From contig JACVRA010000101.1 in assembly GCA_019828545.1 (NCBI GenBank), positions 1 through 53,155 of the forward strand: a stretch of DNA of 53,155 bases, in the 5' to 3' direction. The DNA is from Paracamarosporium sp. OC-R06-R3 (taxonomy: Eukaryota; Ascomycota; Dothideomycetes; Pleosporales; Didymosphaeriaceae). The notes below the pieces were generated by a model. That model did no database searches. It was not told where the DNA came from and saw only the letters and a program-made list of their open reading frames with translations. Shown piece by piece: positions 10,137 through 19,586 of this stretch (position 1 is the first letter of the stretch; each line of letters begins with the position of its first letter). Made by a program: the position numbers and the translations under genes.

Positions 10137-12002
10137 CTATCGCCTCGCCTCCCTCCGCTTTACATCAGCCATTTCCTCAAGCATGACGCGATTGAATTGC
10201 TCCCAGCCGTCAAGGTATACGTGATGACCCGCCTTGTTGATGATGACAACCTTTACCTCTCCGTTGTCCTTCTTGCGCTCTTCCGCCGTAGCATTTTCGA
10301 GAATGCGCATGCGTTCTTGCTTGATTATCTCTTCTGAGGCAAAACCGCCAGCAACGTCCATCCAATCGACTTCTCCATACATAAATACAATCGGAATACC
10401 ATTTTCGCGTTGCCCCGCGCGTGGAGTGGGGTTTTGTGACGTGGATGAGGCCTTTGGTGGCGTGTCACCATCTACTACTGCTCCATCGTGGGCCTGGATC
10501 CATTGTCGCCCTACACCCTGTATCCGTCGGATGAGCGGGCTTCGTGCAAAAGCACCCGGGGCAAGGAGATAACCGAGAGCGTATTCGGAGCTGCCTCGTT
10601 GTCGGAAGATAGAATAGCTGTAGTCATGCAACGCCTGAGATTCTTCTTCTGGTAGATGCGAAAATCGGCGCGTTGTCCAGCCCGACACCAAACGCGGGCC
10701 TAGGGGGCCGCTCCAACGCACAAAGGAAAATGGTGAGATAACATTGGCTTCCCAAAGGTAGGTGATCCAGCCGGGCAAGCGCCGTCGCGGTGGCTCCTTT
10801 TGGCTGTCCGTTGTGGCTTTTCCGCTATCACGTTGTTTCATAAAATTGTTGTTATCTGCAGTCGCAGTTGCGGCATCCTGGGTAAATTCGTTTCCCATTG
10901 TAGAATCTTGCGGTTCAGGCATGTCCTCGTTGACTGCGTATGGATCTTCAGGTACCCCGACTGGCGAAGCGAGAATAAGCTTGTTGAGACGGCCAGGGTA
11001 CTTCAGCGCGTATGCGACGGCCAGATAGCCACCCAAGCTATGTCCCAAAAGTGTGAACCGCTCCAATCCACGCTTTATGCGCCATTCTTCTAGCGCATCG
11101 ATGAACCAGTTTTCAGCTTCTGTGATCTTGCCCTGCTTATCCTTTGCGTGGATCTTGAACGAAGGCCGAGTGCTCCGGCCCATACCCAGCAGGTCTAGCG
11201 CATAAACTTTCCAGCCCTCGGCCCGTGATAACGCTTCAAAATTGCGGTAGAAGAAGCCCAGTCCTGCGCCATATCCGTGAAGCATCACCAGGTTGTTTTC
11301 GACCTCTTCGCCTAGTCGGTGCACCGAAAACTCGTTTAACGCGCGGTCCTTCCCGCTTAGTTGTACCATCTCAGAGTTCCATTGTCGCGGGCCGTAGGGA
11401 TCTGACAAGGCCGAAGTCGTAGTATGTGCTTCGGGGCTCTTCGGTGGGGCCGTCAGATCTGCAGCAGAGGGCATGGCGGAGACGGGCGCAGAGCCCGACT
11501 GCGTCTGGGTGGGCGGGCTTTGAAGGTATGGGATGAAGGAGAGAACACGGTGCTCGGTGGCCATGGGCGATGTCCCTGCCCACTGTTGACAGCTGTTAGC
11601 ATATGACTCGAATTGCCATGGCGGGCATCTTACCCATTGACTAAACCCCTCCTTCGCGCTCAGCGGAAACCACTTAGAGATTCTGCCCTGTGACTGACCC
11701 TGCTCCTTCGCTCTCTGCGAAGCCAGCGGCGCCTGCTGCGTCCTTCCTCTAATCTCGTCATCGTCATGCGCGGCCGACATGGTCGAAGCGTCCCGCGACT
11801 CGATCTTGATAGGTGTCGACAAACTCAGTGAAATATAGCTGGCGCCTCCAAAGCCGACGGTGCTCGTGAGCGCTCTGCGTGCACTCGGTCGCGTATGTAG
11901 ATAATACCGCAGCCGATGCAGCGGAGCAAAGGTTGTAGTGGACAGGGTGGCGGTGGTGGTGGTTGCAGCGCGATGCCTCAGGAGCATTCCCGAGGACACC
12001 AC
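10137..12002 (-). CDS. CLD1/ICT1-type mitochondrial alpha/beta hydrolase (cardiolipin lipase or acyltransferase)
   Basis: Two-exon gene. Exon 1 (12002-11634) and exon 2 (11582-10137) give 604 residues. The 51-bp intron at 11633-11583 (GTAAGA, internal GCTAAC, CAACAG) has no stop and a length divisible by three, so the frame reads through it. Splicing restores FSQWWAGTSP, the conserved form in this family. Motifs (spliced numbering): HGYGAG at about 225, nucleophile elbow GHSLGG with Ser305, and the terminal HHVYLD at 576-581, which contains catalytic His and the HX4D motif of CGI-58/ICT1 relatives. The Arg/Ser/Thr-rich N-terminus looks like a mitochondrial presequence. Yeast Cld1 deacylates cardiolipin for remodelling, and Ict1 acylates lysophosphatidate. 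Sequence alone does not choose between them. Confidence 0.88.
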   Translation of the reverse strand: MVSSGMLLRHRAATTTTATLSTTTFAPLHRLRYYLHTRPSARRALTSTVGFGGASYISLSLSTPIKIESRDASTMSAAHDDDEIRGRTQQAPLASQRAKEQGQSQGRISKWFPLSAKEGFSQWVRCPPWQFESYANSCQQWAGTSPMATEHRVLSFIPYLQSPPTQTQSGSAPVSAMPSAADLTAPPKSPEAHTTTSALSDPYGPRQWNSEMVQLSGKDRALNEFSVHRLGEEVENNLVMLHGYGAGLGFFYRNFEALSRAEGWKVYALDLLGMGRSTRPSFKIHAKDKQGKITEAENWFIDALEEWRIKRGLERFTLLGHSLGGYLAVAYALKYPGRLNKLILASPVGVPEDPYAVNEDMPEPQDSTMGNEFTQDAATATADNNNFMKQRDSGKATTDSQKEPPRRRLPGWITYLWEANVISPFSFVRWSGPLGPRLVSGWTTRRFSHLPEEESQALHDYSYSIFRQRGSSEYALGYLLAPGAFARSPLIRRIQGVGRQWIQAHDGAVVDGDTPPKASSTSQNPTPRAGQRENGIPIVFMYGEVDWMDVAGGFASEEIIKQERMRILENATAEERKKDNGEVKVVIINKAGHHVYLDGWEQFNRVMLEEMADVKRREARR

Positions 12003-14191
12003 AGCCGCGGCGATTATATAGGATCGGACAAGGAGAAGGAGCTGACGTATGGATGGCGCGTCGAGGGAATGGGAGAGCGGCAGGGCTGGGACATTGGTAG
12101 GCGGGCGCGGTGGCGGATGGAGTTAAGAACGGAAATGCTGACGGTCCACCAAAATCGGTCCGGTCAAGTAGACTGCCCGTGAACATACAGGGACCTGCGG
12201 GAGTTAAGCCCGCTACCAATACGCCTTTCTAGCTCGATTCGGTCAATAGTGTGTACCGTGCTCAATTGCTTGTTCTGCAGCCCCTCGACGCGTGCGTACG
12301 CGACGGCGTTCGGGGAGACAGGCGTCCGAAGCCGCGGTCAAAGCTTGTAGCATCAAGCCATGCCGCAATCCTCCTTTCCTACGACAACTATCTATCCACA
12401 GGTTGGTTTCTTTTTACACCGAGGAGCCATGGCGAGGGAAGATTTTGGTGCCCACATTAAAGCCTAGCCCCAGAGAGCGCCGAACACACCGCAACTGAAG
12501 CAAGAGCCAATCAGAGCAAGACTAGAGACCACACCTTGAGACGGATGGACTTGAGCACTGATTCACAGCGCCGACATCGTTCTGGCAATAGTTCTATCCT
12601 GAGAGGTCACGTGGAATGTGTATGACCTTGTAAAGAGATCCATGGTAGTCTCCTTAGCCAGATCCAGACCTTCATTTCAACAACTGCGTAGCCCAAACAT
12701 GCGTATTGCACGCTGACGCACCTCGCTTCAGACATCCATGCTACAATCATGAACAAGGTGCTTGAGGAGCGACTGTGAGCTGATGCGGCGAGGAAAGCTG
12801 CGGTATATGCGACCGGCTCTCCACTAATCAACGTCAAAGAAGAGAAGATTGAGACAAGTACTGCTTTGGTTGCATTTGGACTATAAGTGATAGTAAGTGG
12901 TGGACTTCCTTGTATCGTCTAGTCTCACACCAATTTGGAGCATGTAATGATATACGCGGGCAACTAAGCTGGCTCTTAGAGCAAAGGCCCCTTTCACACT
13001 GTACACGCTTTCCAGAGTGCAAAAGATACGCTTGCAGCCGAATTTACAAATTTCCGCCCACAGATCCAGGTGTCATATATCATCGTGAGAGGGTAGCTGC
13101 ACCTTCAACCAAAAGGGTGCGACATGAACGGCAATGCCCTTCTAGAAAAGCCCTTCCGTCGCAAGGCTGAGAAGCTCAAGAAGGCTCTTCGAAAATCTGG
13201 CTACGTTGTTCTGATAAGACCTAAGCTACCTCCAACAACCGGCAGTGCGCCTATTACCAAACGTCGAACCTCAGAAGACAATACAATTAAATCTGAGTAA
13301 CTGGCGTCTTCATCCATGTTACGAGCCTAAGATTGATATTCTAGGTTCGAGGACGCTGTTTAAAGAGGGGAGAAAACTCGCGATTATGGTAGAGAGAGTA
13401 GATAAACGAGCTTAAGAACATAGAGCAGTTAATGCTGAGTATAAGACTACTCTTTATCTAAAGATGTTCGCGAACTAATACCGACCGACCTTCAAGCGAC
13501 CACTATTACACATCAACCCGTATGGGTCCCATTGGGCAGGTGCAACCGAAACTAGACCACAACAAGCATCTCGCGTTAGCCAGTGGGCGTTGGACCAGGT
13601 GTGAGGCCACAGTGAGTCCGCTCTAGAGTGGGCTTACACGAGCATCATCGAACAACCTCCGTAATCCGATTCCATAAAGATTCAGAGGGCTTCGTTGGCT
13701 TCGTCCTTGTTGAGTGACCTGCGTTATCACTGAATACTTCTTATGGGCCTCATCATCCATACCAATTGCCATTCGCACCATTGGAAGCCGCGTCTCGCCC
13801 TATTCATCTATATCTCCATTGGTGGAATAGGAACATCGTTGATGCCAACTCCAGCTGAGTACTTGGGGTGAAAAAACAGAACTGATCTGCGCGAGGGAAG
13901 CCTGATCCCATTAACAGTCGCTAATTTTCCCCAATGATTTTCCCACACGTAGCTGAAGGACCTGATAACGTACAAATTTCGACCTGTGCAGAAGCGAATT
14001 CGAAGTGTCCAATAGGAACGCTCCGCTTTTCAGAACCGGTGAGCAGCGTCTTATCTTTCTCGATGTATACCATATATTGCTGTCACATTCAATGTCTCGC
14101 TTAACTTCATCTTGCAAAGTTCGTTCACCACACTATCTCGGCAACTTTTTCGCTTGGAAACCGCTATTCTACAAACTCTCAGCGAGCGAAA
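12003..14191. other. 2.2-kb interval without a recognised gene
   Basis: It holds the hydrolase promoter and then AT-richer DNA. A short ORF at 13124-13300 (+) encodes 58 basic residues (FRRKAEKLKKALRKSGYVV core). It has no recognised family and could be a gene fragment. A hydrophobic minus-strand ORF at 12607-12837 is also unrecognised. No tRNA or transposon ends were seen. Confidence 0.45.
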
Positions 14192-16396
14192 ATGGAATCT
14201 GCACACCTTTCAATCCCAGACCTATTGTCTGCACTTCAACTTTGGCTTGAGAATTGTGACAAGCACCACGACGACAAATGCCGGGTCACACCAATAGTAG
14301 ACAGATCGCCCGACTACATTCCAGACTGGGTCATTGACACCCAGCAATATTGCATTGTGCCTGGAAACGAAGTTCCTCAATATGCAGCTCTGAGCTATAC
14401 CTGGAACTCCCCTGTCAGAGACAAGCAGACACCTACGGAGAGGATGGTGCTCCAACGGGACACACTGGGTGATCTTCAACAACCTGGGTTCCTAGGATCT
14501 TCATCTGCGATCGCGGAAAGGCTACCGAAGGTAATCCATGACTCAATAGACTTTGTACGACAGACCAATGTAAAGTATCTCTGGGTAGACAGTCTCTGCA
14601 TCATCCAAGATGATACGACTACAAATACTAGTATCAAGAAGATGAAGGAAATATACCAAGGGGCTTATTTCACGATCATAGCAGCGGCAGAATCATCTGG
14701 GCTCTATGGATCGAGCACCGATATTAGGAGAGCCGTGTACGTACAAGGCGGTCATAGTGCAGCAAGCAGTCTTCATGGGAAGCTACTCAGCTCACATTGG
14801 GCCACAAGAGGATGGACCTTCCAGGAACAGTTGCTCTCTAAGCGGTCTCTCGTTTTCCTTAACGAGATAGAATTTTGGGATTGCCAAGGAGCTGTATGTT
14901 GGCCCAAGACTCTAATGGCGTCGATGGAGCACGCCAACAACGTCAGCTCATATCGAACCCGACTCAATGGATCGTGGTTTGATTTACCTAGAGAAGCACC
15001 AATCCACGAGGAAATTGTATCGTCAAGAAGCCTTCCGGTCCTATCTAACCCAGACTACCGGCTTTACATGGAGTTGATATGCCGATACAATCATCGCGAT
15101 CTCACATATCCACAGGACGCATTGCCAGCCATCTCTGGCGTGCTCGATGCTTTAGCCTGTGGCTTCTCGGGCGGCTTTATCAGTGGATTACCTGCCACTT
15201 TCTTTGACTTGGCCCTTCTCTGGCAGCCTCGCGCCAAGGCGACGAGGCGAACTCCTCGCAAAGAGAAATCTGAGACACCGTCCCCACCGTTGCCATCCTG
15301 GTCTTGGGCTGGTTGGAACTGCCAAATTGATTTCAATGACCCGGAGCATAACCTAAGTTACGAGATTGCTCGAAATGACGATGAATATCCATTCACATCA
15401 TATTGGCAGAGAACCTCGAAGTTTCTTGATTGGACTATCTGGACTACCGATGATAATGAGTGCAAGGTACTCAATCCAGGAATGATACAACAATACCAAG
15501 GATTGAAAGATGGCCCTTCCTCATCTTCCACTAAGACGACGCCACTAAGCGACCGAGATCCCCATAAATCTGAGCCTGCGTCCAACCCCCGCTCCCTTTC
15601 CCCTACGGCAAACGCTCTACCAACAATCAGAAGTCAAGATCATGTGCCCTTCATCTCCTGTGAGGCGCATACAGCTAATTTCAAGCTCCGGAGGATTCTA
15701 TCTCCACGTAAGAGTGTGGAGGTGCTATTCCATATAACAGGCGCTCCTCTCAACTTTTCCGTCCTAGATACGCCACTGTATAAGGATGTGCCTGATCTTG
15801 AGGCCTGTTGTCCCGTGATCACCCTTGAAGACGGAAGGGGACGCTGGGCTGGGCTCCTCAGGATGATGTATGATGATCCGGAGGTCAGAGCCGAACAAAT
15901 GATTGAAGTCGTAGCCATCTCACAGGGTAGTTCAAGCTACATCGATGCTGCCTTAAAGTATGAGGAAACGGTAGATAGGCTGGCCTGTTATAGGTTTGGA
16001 GGCGTAAACAGTAATCACTACCACTTCTCGTTAACTCGGGATTTCCATCCGACCCAGGAGGAAGATGAAAACGCAACAATCGATTTCAACGCAATGTTCA
16101 TGGCAGGTGTGCGCCGTCACGAAATGCCGAGGAGGAGATCCCAATGTTACGCGAACATGGAAAAAGAGGGAAACGACTTAGATCAGGGGCCCTTTTTTCT
16201 CAAGGGCTTAGATTGCGAGAAGTTTGATCGAGCTTCCGTGCTGCCGAAATCATGGGAGAAGGATGTTTATGAATTCTACAATGTGCTCTGGATTGAAACA
16301 AAAGGCAACATCCAGGAGAGGAAGGCAGTAGGACGGGTGCGTAAGGATATCTGGGAGAAATCCTCTAAAACCTTACGGCAGCTCAAACTCGGTTAA
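14192..16396 (+). CDS. HET-domain (heterokaryon incompatibility) protein
   Basis: Intronless 734-residue protein. The HET domain (PF06985 type) spans about residues 60-215, with the three usual blocks. These are YAALSYTW at 65-71, YLWVDSLCIIQDD at 129-141 followed by MKEIYQGAYFTIIAA, and RGWTFQEQLLSKR at about 210. HET proteins trigger or take part in nonself recognition and programmed cell death in filamentous ascomycetes. Most family members in a genome have no assigned partner. The remaining 500 residues contain WSWAG at about 370 and no recognised transmembrane segment, NACHT or repeat module. The start at 14192 was chosen because the domain begins soon after it. It lies beside an inverted P450 gene and within 5 kb of a second HET gene. 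Confidence 0.88.
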   Translation: MESAHLSIPDLLSALQLWLENCDKHHDDKCRVTPIVDRSPDYIPDWVIDTQQYCIVPGNEVPQYAALSYTWNSPVRDKQTPTERMVLQRDTLGDLQQPGFLGSSSAIAERLPKVIHDSIDFVRQTNVKYLWVDSLCIIQDDTTTNTSIKKMKEIYQGAYFTIIAAAESSGLYGSSTDIRRAVYVQGGHSAASSLHGKLLSSHWATRGWTFQEQLLSKRSLVFLNEIEFWDCQGAVCWPKTLMASMEHANNVSSYRTRLNGSWFDLPREAPIHEEIVSSRSLPVLSNPDYRLYMELICRYNHRDLTYPQDALPAISGVLDALACGFSGGFISGLPATFFDLALLWQPRAKATRRTPRKEKSETPSPPLPSWSWAGWNCQIDFNDPEHNLSYEIARNDDEYPFTSYWQRTSKFLDWTIWTTDDNECKVLNPGMIQQYQGLKDGPSSSSTKTTPLSDRDPHKSEPASNPRSLSPTANALPTIRSQDHVPFISCEAHTANFKLRRILSPRKSVEVLFHITGAPLNFSVLDTPLYKDVPDLEACCPVITLEDGRGRWAGLLRMMYDDPEVRAEQMIEVVAISQGSSSYIDAALKYEETVDRLACYRFGGVNSNHYHFSLTRDFHPTQEEDENATIDFNAMFMAGVRRHEMPRRRSQCYANMEKEGNDLDQGPFFLKGLDCEKFDRASVLPKSWEKDVYEFYNVLWIETKGNIQERKAVGRVRKDIWEKSSKTLRQLKLG

Positions 16397-16624
16397 TCCT
16401 CCATGATGTAAACTAGCAAAACTTTTGTGTCCCTCCGTTCCTCCGTGTGACGGCCCTACGCTACGCTCCAGGGGTCTCATCGTCTCTACGCGCCTTGAGT
16501 TTTGCCTTGAAACTTATCTCGCACTCCAAAAGGGCATAATTTATATTTTAGAGGGGCCCTGATAGTGAATAAATCACGCATGGATCTGCTTAACAAGAAT
16601 CTGCGCCATGGGGTTGGGGATTAT

Positions 16625-18212
16625 CTAGAGATACATCAGCAGGACCAGGGGGAAAATGGGGCTATGGAAATGTACCATTGTTCCGGAGCAGATATCTGCA
16701 GGACGCTCAACACCCTGTGGAAGTGCAACATCGTATCTTAGTATGAACATAGCGAGCAGCGTTTTGATTTCGTTCGCAGCGAAAAATCGTCCTGTGAGGA
16801 GTGAATTAGCTTCTGTACATAAAGTTTTTTGTACCATACTGACCTGGACATGCATGTTTCCCCAGGCCCCAGAGTATATAATCTGAGTTCGAAGTAACGA
16901 ACTGGTGAGCACCCGTCTGCTGAGTTTCCTTACTCAGGTGCAGAAAACGTAGGCCATCGAACTGATCTGGGTTTTCCCAGCGACTAGGGTCATGGTAACG
17001 GGTTGACGCATCTATTTCAAACGCACGGCCTTTCTGTAGCAAGGTACCGTCTGATAAGACGTGGTCTTTTAGGATGCGACGCTTGAAAGTCGTACGCGAA
17101 AATGGGTGAAGCCGTTGCGATTCCTTCATGAAGCTGTCGGTCTTTATCATTCTTGCGACGCACTCTTTGTTGTATATTCCTCCTGTATCAGATAATGCTG
17201 CTTTGATCTCTTCTCTTAATGTCGGAATATACTCTGGATGAGCAGCCAGATCGAACAATATCTGGGCAAGTGCCATTGCTGTAGTGTGAATAGCGGCAAC
17301 AGACAGCTCTAGTTGTAGATTCGCCTGCGCTGCGAAATCTTTTGCCCACTCAGGATTCTTCTTTCCAACCCAGCTAGAAAGACAGTCTTCCTTATTATCT
17401 TCGGTGCACTTTTGTTGCTTAGCCGCCGCACCCTTCTTTAGGATTGCGATGGCTTCTGTACGAGCCTTCTCCAACGCTTGCTTTTCAGGTAGAAAACGAT
17501 GGATAAAGGGGCGTAGATATGATGGCCATCGTTTCAGAGCAGCTACTGTTGCAAAAGCGTTTGTGGCCACACCCAGCGAACATTTAAGCCAGCGTGGATC
17601 TCGACAGAGCTCTGCTCCGACGAACAAGCGAGCGGACACCTGGGCGACAGAATTGAGAACCGCCTCAGAAGCATTTAGTTTAACCCAACCATCGGCGGCT
17701 TGCGGAAAGTGTGTCTTAAGAGCATATTCGGCTTCGGATGCAATACTAGACATTAGGCGCGGTAATCCAGGGGTAAGGTCGCCGCGAATTGCGTCCTGCC
17801 CGATCGGATCAATAACCTTGAGGTGGGAATAACTAGAGAGCAAACTCGAGTTTATACCATCTTCTATACTGAGTACACTATCAGGTAGGGATTTGATTTC
17901 TCCTAAGTAACGTTCGTTAAGGATAATCGTCTCCGTACCATCTTCTATAGTAACCCGAAACATGGAAATGCTCTGATCGCGGAATAGCCGATAGGTAGTA
18001 TGCAAGACAGAACTGCAGCTGAGAGTCCATTTCTGTGCTCTTGACTTGGCGTTAAGCTCGCGATAGAGGAGTGGTGCTTTGATACTGATGCGCAACCTGA
18101 AATGATGTATAACTTGATAGGCCAGCCAGACAAGGGCTGCGCATATTACAGTGTTGACTCTGGATTGGGCCTCCGAACTCCAGGGAAGCTCCAAAGCCGA
18201 GAGTAACGCCAT
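16625..18212 (-). CDS. cytochrome P450 monooxygenase
   Basis: Two exons (18212-16844 and 16791-16625) joined across a 52-bp intron (GTCAGT..CACAG) give 511 residues. The intron interrupts the heme loop between HACPG and RFF, and splicing regenerates the intact GKHACPGRFFA signature with the heme Cys. Other landmarks are an N-terminal membrane anchor (VNTVICAALVWLAYQV), the I-helix AAIHTTAMA, ExxR as ESQR, and a PERF-like DQFDGLRF. The start at 18212 gives a standard ER-anchored P450. An in-frame ATG at 18350 would add 46 residues ahead of the anchor. The C-terminal region (LPQGVERPADICSG) resembles secondary-metabolism P450s of the ent-kaurene-oxidase-like group. The substrate is unknown. No backbone synthase (PKS, NRPS, terpene cyclase) is nearby, so it is an orphan between two HET genes. 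Confidence 0.88.
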
Positions 18213-19586
18213 ATTCACGATCCCGAGATGTAGTGGTGATAGAGATAGTGACTGAAGCGTAACGTGCAACGATATTGTTCCCAAGTTGTCGAGACCCAAA
18301 GTTAATGAATATGATCGAAGTATGTGAAAGATGAGAACGTTGGTCTCCACTGGTAATCATGTCATGCACACAAAGTTGCCACGTTACACCCTGAGATGAA
18401 CGCTGAACAGGCATTAGCGGATCTCTTGCTAGATGCCGTAAATGCTGTCGTGGATCTTCAATTGGCGCGATGCAGTGAAGTTGCATGAAGCTCGGAATCC
18501 GTGATATATTATTGGATGTAGAAGCTGCATGAAGCTCGGAATCCGTAATATATCATTGGATGTAGAAGCTTCCCGTTCCGAACGCATTCGGAACTCGGAT
18601 GTACGATGATCGGTGAAGAATTAGCAAATCACATTTCAATAGCAGGGGTGTTCAAATTATCGACCTGCTGGCTCTACCTACCCAACACGGCGAGGTTATT
18701 GCAGGGAAGTATTGTCTAGCCACCATTCAAGAAACGTGGAGCACAGGTCCGGTGCAACGCAGCTCATCAATAAGAGAGCGATTCGGTTAAGCACAAGAGG
18801 CAGCTTCCCCGCCATCTACACGTGCCACAACCACGACATGACTGTTCCAAAAGGATTTGCTTTGCTACTTCATTCATTACACAATCTCATGTATATCAAT
18901 AGCGATTCATGAGATCTGCAGTGCCATCGGCACCTCCGCCTCTCTGCGCAGTAACAACTCAAATACGTTCCCGCGCATAAAATCGCGAGGCAGAGAGAAA
19001 TCGCATGTTTCTACACCAGTTGGCTCCCGCTCTGGTTCACTAACGATGCCGTCGATATGCGGTCAAGACTTTCCATGCGATAAAATAAAAGTCGCTCATG
19101 CAAAACCACTTTTAAATCAAGTTTGTCGACCTCAAAGCAATGCAGTTGTTGTGGTGGCTTAGCGCTTTTGCCTAGTTACGGTTGGTGGCTATGCTGCCGC
19201 TGCCTGGTCTGTCTTACCCTTCATAGCCCCGCAAATCCCGTGTCGTAGATAACCGCATCCTTCATCTCAATACAGCGATTTCTCAAACTAGGACGTTGAT
19301 TTACTTGGTTTCAGGTCTACATGAACTGCAAAGCAACGCTTTCTACGCTTTGGACGTATCTTCTAGGAATCAGGCCCTGTGTGCCTGCTTGAGCAGGCTG
19401 CAGCCTTATCGCACTGAACAGTATGTTGAATGTGAAATCATCTACGTAAATGCCTTTCAGTTGGGTGAAGACAAGGTTTAACGAAATTACACAGAAATCT
19501 TTCGATTTTTCAAGGGTGCGAAAGTAAACCGTCGAGGCTCAGTGCTCGAGCGCATACTCGCAATTTATTACGCTACCATATTCGTC
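18213..19586. other. interval between P450 and second HET gene
   Basis: It contains the P450 promoter with the 44-bp tandem duplication, then about 1 kb with no recognised coding exon, RNA gene or transposon end. The last few hundred bases should contain the HET gene promoter. Confidence 0.5.
18482..18569 (+). repeat. tandem duplication, 2 x 44 bp
   Basis: Two adjacent 44-bp units (18482-18525 and 18526-18569) start with TGCATGAAGCTCGGAATCCG. They differ only by two transitions. The duplication lies about 270 bp upstream of the P450 start, in its putative promoter. Confidence 0.9.

Noticed and set aside
13124..13300. 58-codon basic ORF (FRRKAEKLKKALRKSGYVV core)
   Set aside because: It looks protein-like but is too short and isolated to call as a gene. 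It is noted only in the interval description.
16043..16079. HET gene extended beyond 16396 or split by introns
   Set aside because: The frame is continuous with protein-like composition to the stop and no consensus splice pair is needed.
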